Below are positions 1 to 8,809 of a DNA stretch of 64,000 bases, one piece after another. A model generated the notes under the pieces. That model was not told the origin of the DNA. It saw nothing but the letters and a program-made list of their open reading frames with translations, and did not search any database. A program made the translations under genes and the position numbers. The stretch is from Streptomyces sulphureus DSM 40104. Its GTDB lineage: Bacteria > Actinomycetota > Actinomycetes > Streptomycetales > Streptomycetaceae. Numbering within the stretch: the first letter of the stretch is position 1; each line of letters starts with the position of its first letter. Where the stretch lies: assembly GCF_000381025.1 (NCBI RefSeq), contig NZ_KB905818.1, positions 372,001 through 436,000 of the forward strand. Reading direction: 5' to 3'.

Positions 1-1311
1 CGGCCCGACGCCTCCCCGGGTTCCGCCGAGTGGGACCTGCGCGCGGACCTCGTCGGCAGGGCGATGCGCATGATCGCGGACGGCGTCGTCGACCGGGAGG
101 GCGTCGGCGGCCTCGCCCGCCGCCTCGGCTACAGCAGCCGCCAGGTGCAGCGGCAGCTCACCGCCGAGCTCGGCGCGGGACCCGTCGCGCTCGCCCGCGC
201 CCAGCGCGCGCACACGGCGCGCGTCCTCCTCCAGACGACCCCTCTCTCCGTCACCGACGTGGCCTTCGCCGCGGGCTTCTCCAGCGTCCGCCGCTTCAAC
301 GAGACCGTCCGCGAGGTCTATGCGCTCACCCCGAGCGCCCTGCGCGCGGCAGCGCCCCGCGGCAGCAGCGGCGCGGCCGACGGCGACGGCCTCGCCCTGC
401 GTCTCGCCCACCGGAGCCCCTACGCCGCGGCGCAGGTCTTCGACTTCCTCGGCCGCCGCGCCGTCCCCGGCGTCGAGGAGATGCGTGGGGAACCCGGCCG
501 ACGTACCTACCGGCGCACGCTGGTGCTTCCGTACGGCGTCGGCGTCGCCTCCGTCGCCGAGCCGGCGCGGTCGAGGCCCGGCGGCTGGCTCGACGTCCGG
601 CTCCGTCTCACCGAACTGCGCGACCTCGCCACCGCCGTCGAGCGGCTGCGGTCCCTCTTCGACCTCGACGCCGATCCGTACGCCGTCGCCGAACGCCTCG
701 CGGACTCGGGTGAGTTGGCCCGGCTCGCCGCGGCGGAGCCCGGCCTGCGCTCGCCGGGCGCCGCCGAGCCGCACGAGCTCGCCGTGCGCGCGGTGCTCGG
801 GCAGCAGGTCACCGTAGCGTCGGCGCGCACCCTCGCCGGGCGCCTCGTCGCGGCGTACGGCAAGCCGCTCCCGGCCCCGGACGGCGGCCTGACGCACCTG
901 TTCCCCGACACCGCCGCGCTCGCCGAGGCACCGCTCGACGAGGTGGGCATGCCCGAGGCACGCCGCACCGCGCTCCGCGCGCTCGCGGCGGCGCTCGCCG
1001 ACGGCACCGTCCCACTGGAGCCCGGCGCCGACCGCGACGACGCGGACCGCGCGCTCCGCGCGCTCCCCGGCATCGGCCCCTGGACCGCCGGCTACGTCCG
1101 CATGCGCGCCCTCCGTGATCCGGACGTCTTCCTGCCGGGCGACGCCGGCGTCCGCCACGGGCTCGACCTGCTCAACTGCGCACCCTCGCACGCCGCACGC
1201 TGGCGCCCCTGGCGCTCGTACGCCGTCCACCACCTGTGGCGCGCAGCCGCCGAAAGCACACCACCCACCACGACGAAGCGGCCCGCCCGCGCGAACCGGA
1301 GCACACCATGA
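1..1311 (+). CDS. alkA: Ada/AlkA-type DNA-3-methyladenine glycosylase, 5' end cut by window
   Basis: DNA repair glycosylase that removes alkylated purines. The frame is open from base 1, so the N-terminus (in this fusion type usually an Ada cysteine metal-binding domain) lies outside. What remains is an AraC-type helix-turn-helix region (about residues 24-115 of the visible part), an AlkA N-terminal domain, then the HhH-GPD fold with LPGIGPWTAGY near residue 355 and the likely catalytic Asp at codon 1141-1143 (FLPGDAG). The C-terminal RSYAVHHLWR is typical of AlkA. The stop overlaps the next start (ATGA), so it is coupled to the methyltransferase gene. An internal ATG at 64 is unlikely to be the real start because coding continues upstream. 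Confidence 0.9.
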   Translation, partial: RPDASPGSAEWDLRADLVGRAMRMIADGVVDREGVGGLARRLGYSSRQVQRQLTAELGAGPVALARAQRAHTARVLLQTTPLSVTDVAFAAGFSSVRRFNETVREVYALTPSALRAAAPRGSSGAADGDGLALRLAHRSPYAAAQVFDFLGRRAVPGVEEMRGEPGRRTYRRTLVLPYGVGVASVAEPARSRPGGWLDVRLRLTELRDLATAVERLRSLFDLDADPYAVAERLADSGELARLAAAEPGLRSPGAAEPHELAVRAVLGQQVTVASARTLAGRLVAAYGKPLPAPDGGLTHLFPDTAALAEAPLDEVGMPEARRTALRALAAALADGTVPLEPGADRDDADRALRALPGIGPWTAGYVRMRALRDPDVFLPGDAGVRHGLDLLNCAPSHAARWRPWRSYAVHHLWRAAAESTPPTTTKRPARANRSTP

Positions 1312-1790
1312 CCCTCGCCCCCGCCCTCCAGACCGTGCACACCTACCACCGAAGCCCCCTCGGGGACCTCCTCCTCACCGGCGACGGCCACACGCTCGCC
1401 GGCCTGACCGTCCCCGGACAGCGCGCCGCCACCGGAGTCCGCGACGACGCGGCCTTCCCTGAGGTGCGCCGCCAGCTCGACGCGTACTTCGCCGGGGAGC
1501 TGCACCGCTTCGACCTGCCCCTCCGCACGGCAGGCACCGCCTTCCGGGAGCAGGTCTGGCGCGCACTCGACTCCGTCCCCTTCGGCGAGACGACGACGTA
1601 CGGCGCCCTCGCCGCATCGATCGGCCTCCCGCGCAACGCCGTCCGGGCCGTCGGCGGCGCCGTCGGAGCCAACCCGCTGCTGATCGTGCGTCCTTGCCAC
1701 CGCGTCGTGGGGGCCGACGGTTCGCTCACCGGGTTCGCGGGCGGCCTGGAGAACAAGCGTCTGCTCCTCTCGTTGGAGGGCGCTCGCTGA
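1308..1790 (+). CDS. ogt: Methylated-DNA--protein-cysteine methyltransferase (Ogt/AGT)
   Basis: Suicide repair protein that takes the methyl group from O6-methylguanine onto its own cysteine. The 160-residue product has an N-terminal RNase-H-like part and the C-terminal DNA-binding domain with the active-site PCHRVVG; the acceptor is Cys130. The FREQVWRAL and GETTTYGALA stretches are standard for the family. The start at 1308 is chosen because its ATG overlaps the stop of the alkA-type gene, giving a two-gene alkylation-repair operon. A longer reading from 1236 would run inside the upstream gene. Confidence 0.93.
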   Translation: MTLAPALQTVHTYHRSPLGDLLLTGDGHTLAGLTVPGQRAATGVRDDAAFPEVRRQLDAYFAGELHRFDLPLRTAGTAFREQVWRALDSVPFGETTTYGALAASIGLPRNAVRAVGGAVGANPLLIVRPCHRVVGADGSLTGFAGGLENKRLLLSLEGAR

Positions 1791-1938
1791 CTGACGCCGG
1801 GCATTCTGTCGGAGGCGGCGCGTGGTCGTGGCGGTCTCTCCGTCCCGAGGGCCTTCTCTTCGACGGGCGGAGGGAACCGGCACCCCGGGGGCAGCGTCTG
1901 TGGCTGACAAGATCACTGGTGGCGCGAAGGAGCTCGGG

Positions 1939-2556
1939 ATGACCGGCCTGTCCACCCGCTACCTCTACCTCGTCCGGCACGGCGAGGCACTACCGGACGA
2001 GAGCGGACTGACGGAGGCCGGGCGACGGCAAGCCACGTTGCTCGGCCAACACCTCCGCGGGATCCCCTTCGCCGCTGTTCACCACGGTCCCCTCCCACGG
2101 GCGGAACAGACCGCACGCCTGATCGGCGACCAACTGGGCAGCGTCCCTCTGCACGTCTCGGAAGCCGCCGGTGACTACGTGCCCTACATACCGGAGCAGG
2201 ACGAGCTACCGGCCGAATCAGCGGACTTCTCTCTCCGCTTCCTCGCGAGAGCCACCGATGAGGAGCGCGGACCTGTGCTGGCCCGTCAGGCTCTCGATCT
2301 GTTCACCGGGGCGGTAGCCGTGGAAGAGGATCGGCACGAACTCGTCGTCACACACAACTTCCTGGTCGCCTGGCTCGTCCGGGACGCCCTGCACGCACCG
2401 AAGTGGCGTTGGCTCGGCCTCGACCACTGCAACGCGGCGCTCACCGTCATCCGTTACGCGCCCGGTCGACCCGCCTCCATCCTCGTCTCCAATGACATGC
2501 GGCATCTGCCCCTCGAGTTGCGCTGGACGGGCTTCCCCGCCGAGCTGCATATCTGA
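1939..2556 (+). CDS. Histidine phosphatase family protein (phosphoglycerate mutase-like)
   Basis: A 205-residue member of the histidine phosphatase superfamily. The phosphate-binding RHG motif (YLVRHGEA, near residue 12), a second conserved segment PLPRAEQTARLI, and the distal catalytic His in VVTHNFLV fit a phosphomonoesterase. The exact substrate cannot be told from sequence. The start at 1939 follows an AAGGAG ribosome site at 1926-1931; the frame is open further upstream but without a better signal. It stands alone, about 150 bases after ogt. Confidence 0.85.
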   Translation: MTGLSTRYLYLVRHGEALPDESGLTEAGRRQATLLGQHLRGIPFAAVHHGPLPRAEQTARLIGDQLGSVPLHVSEAAGDYVPYIPEQDELPAESADFSLRFLARATDEERGPVLARQALDLFTGAVAVEEDRHELVVTHNFLVAWLVRDALHAPKWRWLGLDHCNAALTVIRYAPGRPASILVSNDMRHLPLELRWTGFPAELHI

Positions 2557-3011
2557 AGCCGACCGCCGTGCGCTCGCCGTGGCCGATCGCGTCGAAGAGC
2601 GGCGACCCGATTCCCCTGCTCCGCTTGCTGATCGACGCGCAGACGACGCCGACCGGCGCGGACGGCGGCGACTCGCCCTCGGCCGTGCTCCGCCGGCCCG
2701 ACGCGGCCCGTGCATGAACGGTCCCGTCGTCCACGAGCGCCCCACCGCGCACGCCGGGCCGCTCGCTGAAGGAGCTGTCCGAGTCCACGGACGCGCCCCG
2801 GTAGCCCGTACTTCCGGCGGTCACCTCGAGCGGTCGCAGCCTCTCGGGCGGACGCGGCCTTCCACCGGCCCACCGTGAGCAGCGGACAGCCCCCGAGGTG
2901 CGGCCATGCGGCAGACCACACCGCGCACCGTGCCTGGCGGACGGCTGCCCCCCGCTTGCTGGAGGCAGAGGTGTGCCCGACCTCCGCCGTGCCGACCGCC
3001 GTTCGCGCCGG
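2557..3011. other. Intergenic stretch without a convincing gene
   Basis: About 455 bases between the histidine phosphatase gene and the oppositely oriented oxidase gene. Open frames exist on both strands, but none has a recognisable domain, a ribosome site or consistent codon use. It may hold the decayed remains of a gene; I see no clear promoter or terminator. Confidence 0.4.
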
Positions 3012-3398
3012 CTACAGCCCCCAGCTATGAATCCACCGCGGATGGACCACGATCAGCTCGTCGCTCATCTGCGGATTGACGTCGTGCGACCCCGTCCGCA
3101 GCTCGGCCTCGCCGCGGATCTCGACGCCCCTGACATGCCAGGGCTGCACGCTGGCGAGGTCGTCGACGACGAGCGCGAGCCACGGGTTGCGCTTCAGGTT
3201 CCGCCACTTGCGCGTGGTGGCGAGGTTGTAGCCGCCGACCACGACCGTGCCGTCGTCCCGCGGGTAGAAGCCCACGGGGTTGTTCTGGGGACGCCCGTCA
3301 GCGTCGACGGTGGCGAGGCGGGCGAGCCGCTGGGTCCGGAGGTAGGCGCGCTCGGCGGCGGTGAACTCCGCGTCGCCTGCGGCGGTTCGAGAGGTCAT
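3012..3398 (-). CDS. PPOX-class F420/flavin-dependent pyridoxamine 5'-phosphate oxidase-like protein
   Basis: A 128-residue split-barrel protein. The pattern RLARLATVDADGRPQNNPV at the N-terminal strand, the central RKWRNLKRNPWLALVVDD and the final VHPRWIHSWGL match the actinobacterial PPOX-class F420-dependent family, whose members reduce or oxidise small substrates with a deazaflavin or flavin cofactor. The substrate is unknown. The ATG at 3398 is chosen because homology starts just after it; a frame extension to 3449 has no domain support. It is a single gene, followed downstream by the unassigned 2557-3011 stretch. Confidence 0.82.
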   Translation of the reverse strand: MTSRTAAGDAEFTAAERAYLRTQRLARLATVDADGRPQNNPVGFYPRDDGTVVVGGYNLATTRKWRNLKRNPWLALVVDDLASVQPWHVRGVEIRGEAELRTGSHDVNPQMSDELIVVHPRWIHSWGL

Positions 3399-3486
3399 GG
3401 GAGCAGACTGCCGTACGGGGAGCGAGTCCGCTTCCGGCTGCGGGAGCACCCGGCTCCGCCTCAGGACCGAGGACCGCCGTAGGGCC

Positions 3487-3987
3487 TCAGTGGGTCGCCG
3501 CGAGGGAGACCAGCCAACCGCCGGCCACCAGCAGGCACGCCATCAGCTCGGTGAGCACGGCCCAGCCGCGGGCGCGCATCAGCGAGCGCGTCGAGGCGAG
3601 GGCGGCGGCCCGGCTGCCCAGGTGCGCCCGCTCCCAGGCGTAGGCGCCGAGGAGGAAGCCGAGGACGCCGCCCAGTACGGGCACGGCGAAGAACCCGACC
3701 GCGCCGACGGCTCCGGCGCTCAACAGGGCGCGCCTTCCCACCCGTTGACGACGGTGCGCCACGCCCGGCAGCAGTTGCAGTGCGGCGTTGAGGAGCAGCA
3801 GTGCCGTCGAGCCGCCCAGTAGCCACCAGGCGGCCGGATCGCGCTCGGCCGTCGCCCACCAGAAGACGGCCGCCCACACCGCCATCGGCCCCGGCACCCC
3901 CGGCAGGACGGCCCCGCAGACGCCGAGCAGCAGCACCAGCCCGACGACCGGCGCCTGCCACGCCCCCAACGTCCCTGCCGTCCACAT
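3487..3987 (-). CDS. DUF456 domain-containing membrane protein
   Basis: A 166-residue integral membrane protein. Hydrophobic segments lie near residues 12-35 (with the signature GVCGAVLPGVPGPMAVW), 50-75, 90-115 and 145-163. This layout and the PGVPG turn match DUF456, a small bacterial membrane family of unknown function. It is transcribed toward the PPOX gene with about 90 bases between them, so the two could form one transcript. Its start faces the PP2C-like gene across a 120-base divergent gap. Confidence 0.8.
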   Translation of the reverse strand: MWTAGTLGAWQAPVVGLVLLLGVCGAVLPGVPGPMAVWAAVFWWATAERDPAAWWLLGGSTALLLLNAALQLLPGVAHRRQRVGRRALLSAGAVGAVGFFAVPVLGGVLGFLLGAYAWERAHLGSRAAALASTRSLMRARGWAVLTELMACLLVAGGWLVSLAATH

Positions 3988-4106
3988 GGGGCAAGCCTGC
4001 CGGACGGGCGGCGTCGGCGCCTGCCGCGCTGGTCACCGAGGGTGACCTCGTGGACGGCTCGGGGGTACCGGGCGTGCGGTGCCGCCGGGCGGGGGACAAT
4101 GGCCCG

Positions 4107-6479
4107 ATGACTGAGAAGGGGGAGCCGCGGCAGCGTCGGCCCGAACAGGACGACTGGTGGGCCCAGTTGTACGCGACCGACGCACCGGACACCGGTCGCT
4201 CCAGTACCGAGGACACCCTCGACGACCGCTTCGCCTCCGTCACCCGCACCATGCGCGGCAGCCCCGCGCGGCAGCAGGGCGGGCCGTCGCGCGAGGGGAG
4301 CGGGCCCACGGAGGCCGGCGCCGCCGGCGGGGAGCCGACCCCCGACCCGAGGGCACCGCTCGCGGCCCCACCCGGCGCCGACGACCGGCGACGGAGCACG
4401 GGGAAGAGGCCCGACCCACCGGCCGAGGCCGGTATGCCCGACCCGGACGAACCACAGCCCGGACCCACGCCCCACACCCCGCCCGGCGCAACGGCCCCCT
4501 TCCCAAGCACCGCGCCCCCGCCCGTCCGACACGGTGCCGAGCCCCCCGTGGAGGCGAGCTGTGCGGACGGCCCCCACGCGTCCGAGGACGGCGGTACCGG
4601 CACGGGGTCTCCGGCCGGGCCGCGCGGAGGCGCCGGGATCGGTGCGGACGCAGAGGTACCACCGGTCCAGGCCACCGGCACGGCGCTCGGCACGGACGAA
4701 GAGGTGCCTGCGGGGCCCGAGGAGGCCGCGCGAGGAGGAGCGGCCACCGACGGGGGAGAGCCGGCGCCCGGCGTCCGTGGAGAAGGGGCATCGTCCGTTC
4801 CTGCGCCCGGAGTTGGGGATGCCGGGGCGGGTGCGGCGCAGGAGGTTCCGTCGGATGCGCCCGTTGGTTCCGAAGGGACGGAAGTAGGGGCGGACGGCCC
4901 ATCTCCGGGTCCATCGCCCGCAGTTGGGCGTGCCGGGCCGGATGCGGCGGGAGAGCCGTCGTCGCTTCCGCCCGTCGACTCCGCACCAACGGGCGCAGAG
5001 GTGCCTTCGCCGGCCTCGCCGCCCGGAGTTGGACGTGCCGGGCCGGGCACGGCGGGAGAGCCGCCGCCGTTTCCGTCCGCCGATACCGAGCAGACGGACG
5101 CGGACGCGCCGTCGCCGGTTCAGTCGCCTTCTCCAGGGGCCGCCGAGCCTGGTGCTGGACCGGCTCCGCTCGGAAAGGCGTCTCCTGCCGAGAGCACCGC
5201 GGTCGGGCCGCGGACGGGCGCGGAGGCGCCGCGTCGAGAGACGACCGAGCAAAGCACCGCGCCCCGGGCGGAAGGCGGCGCGGCAGCCCGAACGGTGACC
5301 GACGCCGTCGGGCGGGCTGCGGGCGAAGAGCCGTCCGCACCCGAGGAGCTGGCGGTGTCCGGGCTTGAGGAGAGCGACGGGGCGCGCGAGGAAGCGGCCT
5401 TTCCGGTGGCCGATCCGTCGGCCCTCGCCGATGTTCTCCCCGGCACCGTTCTCGACGGAGCGCGCCACGGCGCCTGCACGGTCCGTGCCGTCTCCCGCAG
5501 GGGCCCCGCCGCCGAGGCGCGCGGACTGCCGCGCGGCGAGGCGCTGTTGACGGTGCGTTTCGGTACGGGAGCGGAGTCGCTCCTCCTCGTCGCCGTCGCC
5601 GCGGGGCCCGTCGGCATACCCGGTGCGCACCGGGCGGCGCGCGAAGCGTGCCACTCGATCGCGCAGTCCGTGGGCCGCAGCCACGTGCGCCTCGGCGAGG
5701 ACATCAGGGCCGGCCGGCGCGGGGCGCTCAAGTCGGGGCTCAGCCGCCTCGCCGACCGCAGCTACGGGAAGTTGCGGGCGCAGGCGGCGGCGCTCGGGCT
5801 CGCGCCCGACACGTACACCGCCGAACTCCGCTGCCTCCTCGTCCCCGAGGACCCGGCCTGCGCGCTGCGGGTCTTCTTCGGCGTGGGCGAGGGCGGGCTC
5901 TTCCGCCTCAGGGAGGGCGAGTGGCAGGACCTCGAACCCCCGGCCCCGCGGGAGGCCGAAGACGCCGAGTACAACGACCCGGACTCGCGCCTCTCCGCGG
6001 CGGGTCCGGGCTACGGCAGGACGTCGGACGACGACCCCCGGCACGCGCTGGGCCGCGCCTGGGAGGTGCCCCCCGCGGGCACTGCGCCGAGCATCTCGGA
6101 CGCCGACACCCTCCCGGGCGACGCACCGATGGGCGCGGCCGACCGCGGCGTCCCCGACCCGGCGCGCGCCGCCGCCGCGGTGGGCGGCGTCCAGGCGGAG
6201 ACGCCGCACATGCGTGCCAAGCCGTACCGGTTCCGGGCCACCGAGGCGCGCCGGGACGACGTACTCCTCCTGTGCAGCACCGGGCTCGCCCGCCTCCTGC
6301 GCGACGACCGGCCGCTCGCTGCGCACCTGCGCTCAGCGTGGCAGTCCGGCGCCCCCGCGCCGTCGCTCCCGCGCTTCTTCGCCGATCTGGATGTCGGGGA
6401 ACTCCTGGGCCAGTCGGCCGAGTTCGACGAGACGTATCCCGAGGACCGCACCGCGGCGGCCGTCTGGGAGGGCCCGTGA
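4107..6479 (+). CDS. PP2C-like protein with long Pro/Glu/Gly-rich N-terminal region, probable pseudophosphatase
   Basis: A 790-residue protein. Residues 1 to about 430 are low-complexity, rich in Pro, Glu, Gly and Ala, and include three tandem repeats of 35-37 codons (4806-5126). The C-terminal half resembles the PP2C serine/threonine phosphatase fold seen in Streptomyces proteins of this layout. The usual metal-binding DG motif is replaced by AVAAGPVG near residue 497, and the late ASDGL-type motif reads LLLCSTGL near residue 723, so catalysis is doubtful. The start at 4107 is the first ATG of the conserved TEKGEPRQRR beginning; the frame is open upstream without support. A strong hairpin follows at 6531-6560. 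Confidence 0.78.
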   Translation: MTEKGEPRQRRPEQDDWWAQLYATDAPDTGRSSTEDTLDDRFASVTRTMRGSPARQQGGPSREGSGPTEAGAAGGEPTPDPRAPLAAPPGADDRRRSTGKRPDPPAEAGMPDPDEPQPGPTPHTPPGATAPFPSTAPPPVRHGAEPPVEASCADGPHASEDGGTGTGSPAGPRGGAGIGADAEVPPVQATGTALGTDEEVPAGPEEAARGGAATDGGEPAPGVRGEGASSVPAPGVGDAGAGAAQEVPSDAPVGSEGTEVGADGPSPGPSPAVGRAGPDAAGEPSSLPPVDSAPTGAEVPSPASPPGVGRAGPGTAGEPPPFPSADTEQTDADAPSPVQSPSPGAAEPGAGPAPLGKASPAESTAVGPRTGAEAPRRETTEQSTAPRAEGGAAARTVTDAVGRAAGEEPSAPEELAVSGLEESDGAREEAAFPVADPSALADVLPGTVLDGARHGACTVRAVSRRGPAAEARGLPRGEALLTVRFGTGAESLLLVAVAAGPVGIPGAHRAAREACHSIAQSVGRSHVRLGEDIRAGRRGALKSGLSRLADRSYGKLRAQAAALGLAPDTYTAELRCLLVPEDPACALRVFFGVGEGGLFRLREGEWQDLEPPAPREAEDAEYNDPDSRLSAAGPGYGRTSDDDPRHALGRAWEVPPAGTAPSISDADTLPGDAPMGAADRGVPDPARAAAAVGGVQAETPHMRAKPYRFRATEARRDDVLLLCSTGLARLLRDDRPLAAHLRSAWQSGAPAPSLPRFFADLDVGELLGQSAEFDETYPEDRTAAAVWEGP
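4806..5126 (+). repeat. Three in-frame tandem repeats of 105-111 bp inside the PP2C-like gene
   Basis: Units start at 4806, 4917 and 5022 with lengths 111, 105 and 105 bases. Each begins PxVGxAGP and carries a GEP-type block, an acidic or polar block and a PSPxxSP end. The copies are diverged but keep the reading frame, so the repeat acts at protein level as a disordered linker or stalk. Confidence 0.75.
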
Positions 6480-6499
6480 GCCGCGTCGAGGCGACCACC

Positions 6500-7330
6500 G
6501 CCAAGGAGGGTGCGTCGGCCTCGTAGGAGGGCCGGCGAGGTCTGCGTGGACCTCGCCGGCGCGGAGGTCCGAGGCCGACAGCTCGGTGGAGAGCGTCTGC
6601 GGCACATCCAGTCGTGGAAGGTGCGACGTGCGGTGCTGCTCGATGGCCTCGTAGCGGTCGAGGGAGACCAGCCGCCGTTCGTGTCGGAGGTGTTGAGGAC
6701 GGGTTCGGGCGACCGGAAGCCGTCCATCAGGCGCGGTGCGTAGAGCGCCTGCTCTGCGGCGTCCCCGAACGACGCGGCCGAGTCGACGCCGAAGGCGGAG
6801 GAGTCGCCTGGCGCCGGGTGGTGGCGGACGATCCGCAGTCGGCGGCCGTGCCGGGCGAGCGCGCAGTAGCCGCGCATCCCGAGGAGGACGAGGTGATCAC
6901 TGCGGTAGAAGAAAGGGTCGGCGTGCAGGTGGCGGACGGTGAGCCGTGGCCCTCGGTCGGCGGCGTATCGCAGTGAGCCCGCGGAGAGGCCGAGGACGCC
7001 GGCTCCGCCGGTCGGTTCGAAGCGCGCGGTGAGCCGTGCGGCCGAGCGGCCGACGAACCCGGCGCGGTAGGAGGCGAGGCGACGCCCGGGTAGCGGCGAG
7101 CCGCAAGCATCCTCGCCGCGGTGTGCGGGTCGGTGCGGAGTGCGGCCGCGAGGGTGCGGGCGTCGGGTGTCGAGCTCGGCGAGGTGCGCACACGCGGACC
7201 GGGAAGGGGCGTGGCCACCGGACGGGGCGCGACGGCGCGCAGTCTGCGTCGCGGACCGCGACGGCGTGAGCGCCGGAGTCCTGCGCGCAGGCTGTGTGCG
7301 GCGCCGGAAGCCGGGCGATCGCGTTGACGC
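6500..7330 (-). pseudogene. Decayed gene of unrecognised family, several frameshifts
   Basis: No single frame covers this 900-base interval, but coding-like pieces follow each other on the minus strand in different frames. One piece near 7080-7150 reads DARTLAAALRTDPHTAARM. A longer piece at about 6690-7080 contains VRHLHADPFFYRSDHLVLLG and later LMDGFRSPEPVLN. A third at about 6550-6690 contains RLVSLDRYEAIEQHRTSHL. Each has sensible composition and they join in one direction, which suggests one gene broken by at least two frameshifts. I do not recognise the family. It lies just downstream of the DUF2637 gene on the same strand. Confidence 0.45.
6531..6560 (+). terminator. Hairpin terminator after the PP2C-like gene
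   Basis: Perfect 12-bp inverted repeat, GCCGGCGAGGTC at 6531-6542 and its complement at 6549-6560, with a 6-base loop, 52 bases after the stop at 6479. There is no U-tract, which is common for Streptomyces. It also sits near the distal end of the decayed minus-strand gene, so it may act in both directions. Confidence 0.7.
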
Positions 7331-7395
7331 TGCCCCGCGAACCCCGTCCGCGACCCGGGGAGCAGGGGGACGCGCCCGAGGACGCGTCCCCTCCG

Positions 7396-8625
7396 TCAGC
7401 CGAACTGCCTCTCGATCTCGGCGAGTTTCTCCTCCAGCGAGGCGAGCCGCGGCCCGGCGGTGCTGCCGCTCGCGGTCGAACCCGCAGCGCCCGCGGGTTC
7501 TTCGTCCGTCCCGCCCTCGTCCTCCGGGCCCTGCGGCTCGTGCCCCGCACCGACGGTCCGTGCCTCGGCCTCCCGACGCTCGCGCCGGCGCCGCTCGCGT
7601 CCCGACTCGGACGCCCCGACCTCGACCTCGCGCGGCGGTGCGTCCTCGCCCCCATCGAGCACGCCACGCCTGCCCGAGCCGGCGACCTCGGTCACCGGGA
7701 GCTGCCCCGGGCGCGCCTCGCCGCCCCGTATCGGCTCGGGGGCCAGCGCGGGCGCGGGCGTCGCCTTCGTCAGCTCGACGTCGACCTGCCGGCCGCCGCC
7801 CCGGCCCCGACTCCACAGCCTGTGCTGCCTGTTGAGCGCCTTGACCCTCGCCCGCTCCAATCGCTGCTGCTCCCTGCGGCGCTGCCGGTCGTCCTCCTGC
7901 CGGCGCCGGTCGTCCTCCTGCCGGCGCCGGTCGTCGCGCACCTCGTCGACCGCCTCGTCGAGCGTCCGGACGCCCTCCAGCAGCATCAGCGACCAGGCGC
8001 CGAAGGTCTCCCGCGGGGCGCGCAGCCAGCGCACGACCCGGATCTGCGGCAACGGCCGGGGAACGAGGCCCTGTTCGCGGAGGGCGGCGCGGCGGGTCTG
8101 CTTCAGGGCCCGGTCGAAGAGGATCGCGGCCGAGAGCGACATGCCGGCGAAGAACTGCGGGGCCCCCGCGTGGTCGGCGCCCCGGGGCGCGTGCACCCAG
8201 TTGAACCACGCGGCTGCTGCCGCGAAGGTCCACACCAGCAGCCGCGAACCCAGCGAAGCGTCCCCGTGGCTCGCCTCGCGCACCGCGATCATTGCGGAGA
8301 ACATCGCGGCGCCGTCGAGGCCGAACGGCACCAAGTACTCCCAGCCGTCCGAGAGGTTGAGGTTCTGCCGCCCGAAGCCGACGAGCCCGTGGAAGGAGAG
8401 CGCGGCCGCGACGGCGGCGCAGCAGAAGAGGAGGAGGTACGCGGCCGTCGCGTACAGGGTCTCCTTGCGCCGGCGCCGCTGCTCCAGTACGTCCGCCTGG
8501 TCCTGCGCCCCGTCGCCGGCGTCGGTGCGGCGGCCGTGGGTCAGCAACGTGACCGCGGCCAGGGCACCGGCCAGCAGGACGGCGCTCACCAGCACCCAGT
8601 TCAGCGGTATATCCGTCATGTTCAT
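7396..8625 (-). CDS. DUF2637 domain-containing membrane protein with charged coiled-coil tail
   Basis: A 409-residue protein. Membrane segments lie near residues 11-28, 59-80, 100-118 and 128-146; WEYLVPFGLDGAAMF and the WFNWVHAPRG turn are characteristic of DUF2637, a Streptomyces family often met near plasmid-transfer and integrative-element genes. The function is not established. The C-terminal 200 residues are highly charged, including a 7-residue RRRQEDD unit repeated through a 21-bp DNA duplication (7885-7926), and end with the coiled-coil-like LEEKLAEIERQFG. No transfer or integrase gene is nearby. The start could be Met1 (8625) or Met3 (8619). Confidence 0.85.
   Translation of the reverse strand: MNMTDIPLNWVLVSAVLLAGALAAVTLLTHGRRTDAGDGAQDQADVLEQRRRRKETLYATAAYLLLFCCAAVAAALSFHGLVGFGRQNLNLSDGWEYLVPFGLDGAAMFSAMIAVREASHGDASLGSRLLVWTFAAAAAWFNWVHAPRGADHAGAPQFFAGMSLSAAILFDRALKQTRRAALREQGLVPRPLPQIRVVRWLRAPRETFGAWSLMLLEGVRTLDEAVDEVRDDRRRQEDDRRRQEDDRQRRREQQRLERARVKALNRQHRLWSRGRGGGRQVDVELTKATPAPALAPEPIRGGEARPGQLPVTEVAGSGRRGVLDGGEDAPPREVEVGASESGRERRRRERREAEARTVGAGHEPQGPEDEGGTDEEPAGAAGSTASGSTAGPRLASLEEKLAEIERQFG
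7885..7935 (-). repeat. 21-bp tandem repeat inside the DUF2637 gene
   Basis: Two identical 21-bp units at 7885-7905 and 7906-7926, followed by nine bases of a third. They encode a repeated seven-residue charged unit in the predicted coiled coil. Confidence 0.85.
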
Positions 8626-8809
8626 CGGGTGCCCCTTGCCCCATCGGCGCCGCCCGGCCGGTGTGTCCCGGGCGCCGGCGCGCGCTCTTCCTCGCTTGGC
8701 TTCCGCGGAGCATCCTGGCCGAACTACCGGGCGCCGCTGCCGTTTTCACCGCAAGAAACAGCTAAAGGGCTGACTCCGTCACGGGGAGGGGGGAATCGGG
8801 TCGAACGAA

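Noticed and set aside
3461..6326. Very long minus-strand open frames antisense to the PP2C-like gene
   Set aside because: They are products of high GC content; their Arg/Pro/Ser-rich translations lack domains, while the plus-strand frame has PP2C features and a proper start.
6011..8749. A 912-codon minus-strand frame
   Set aside because: It runs antisense through the PP2C-like gene and out of frame through the DUF2637 gene. Only the 6690-7080 part looks coding, and that is treated as part of a pseudogene.
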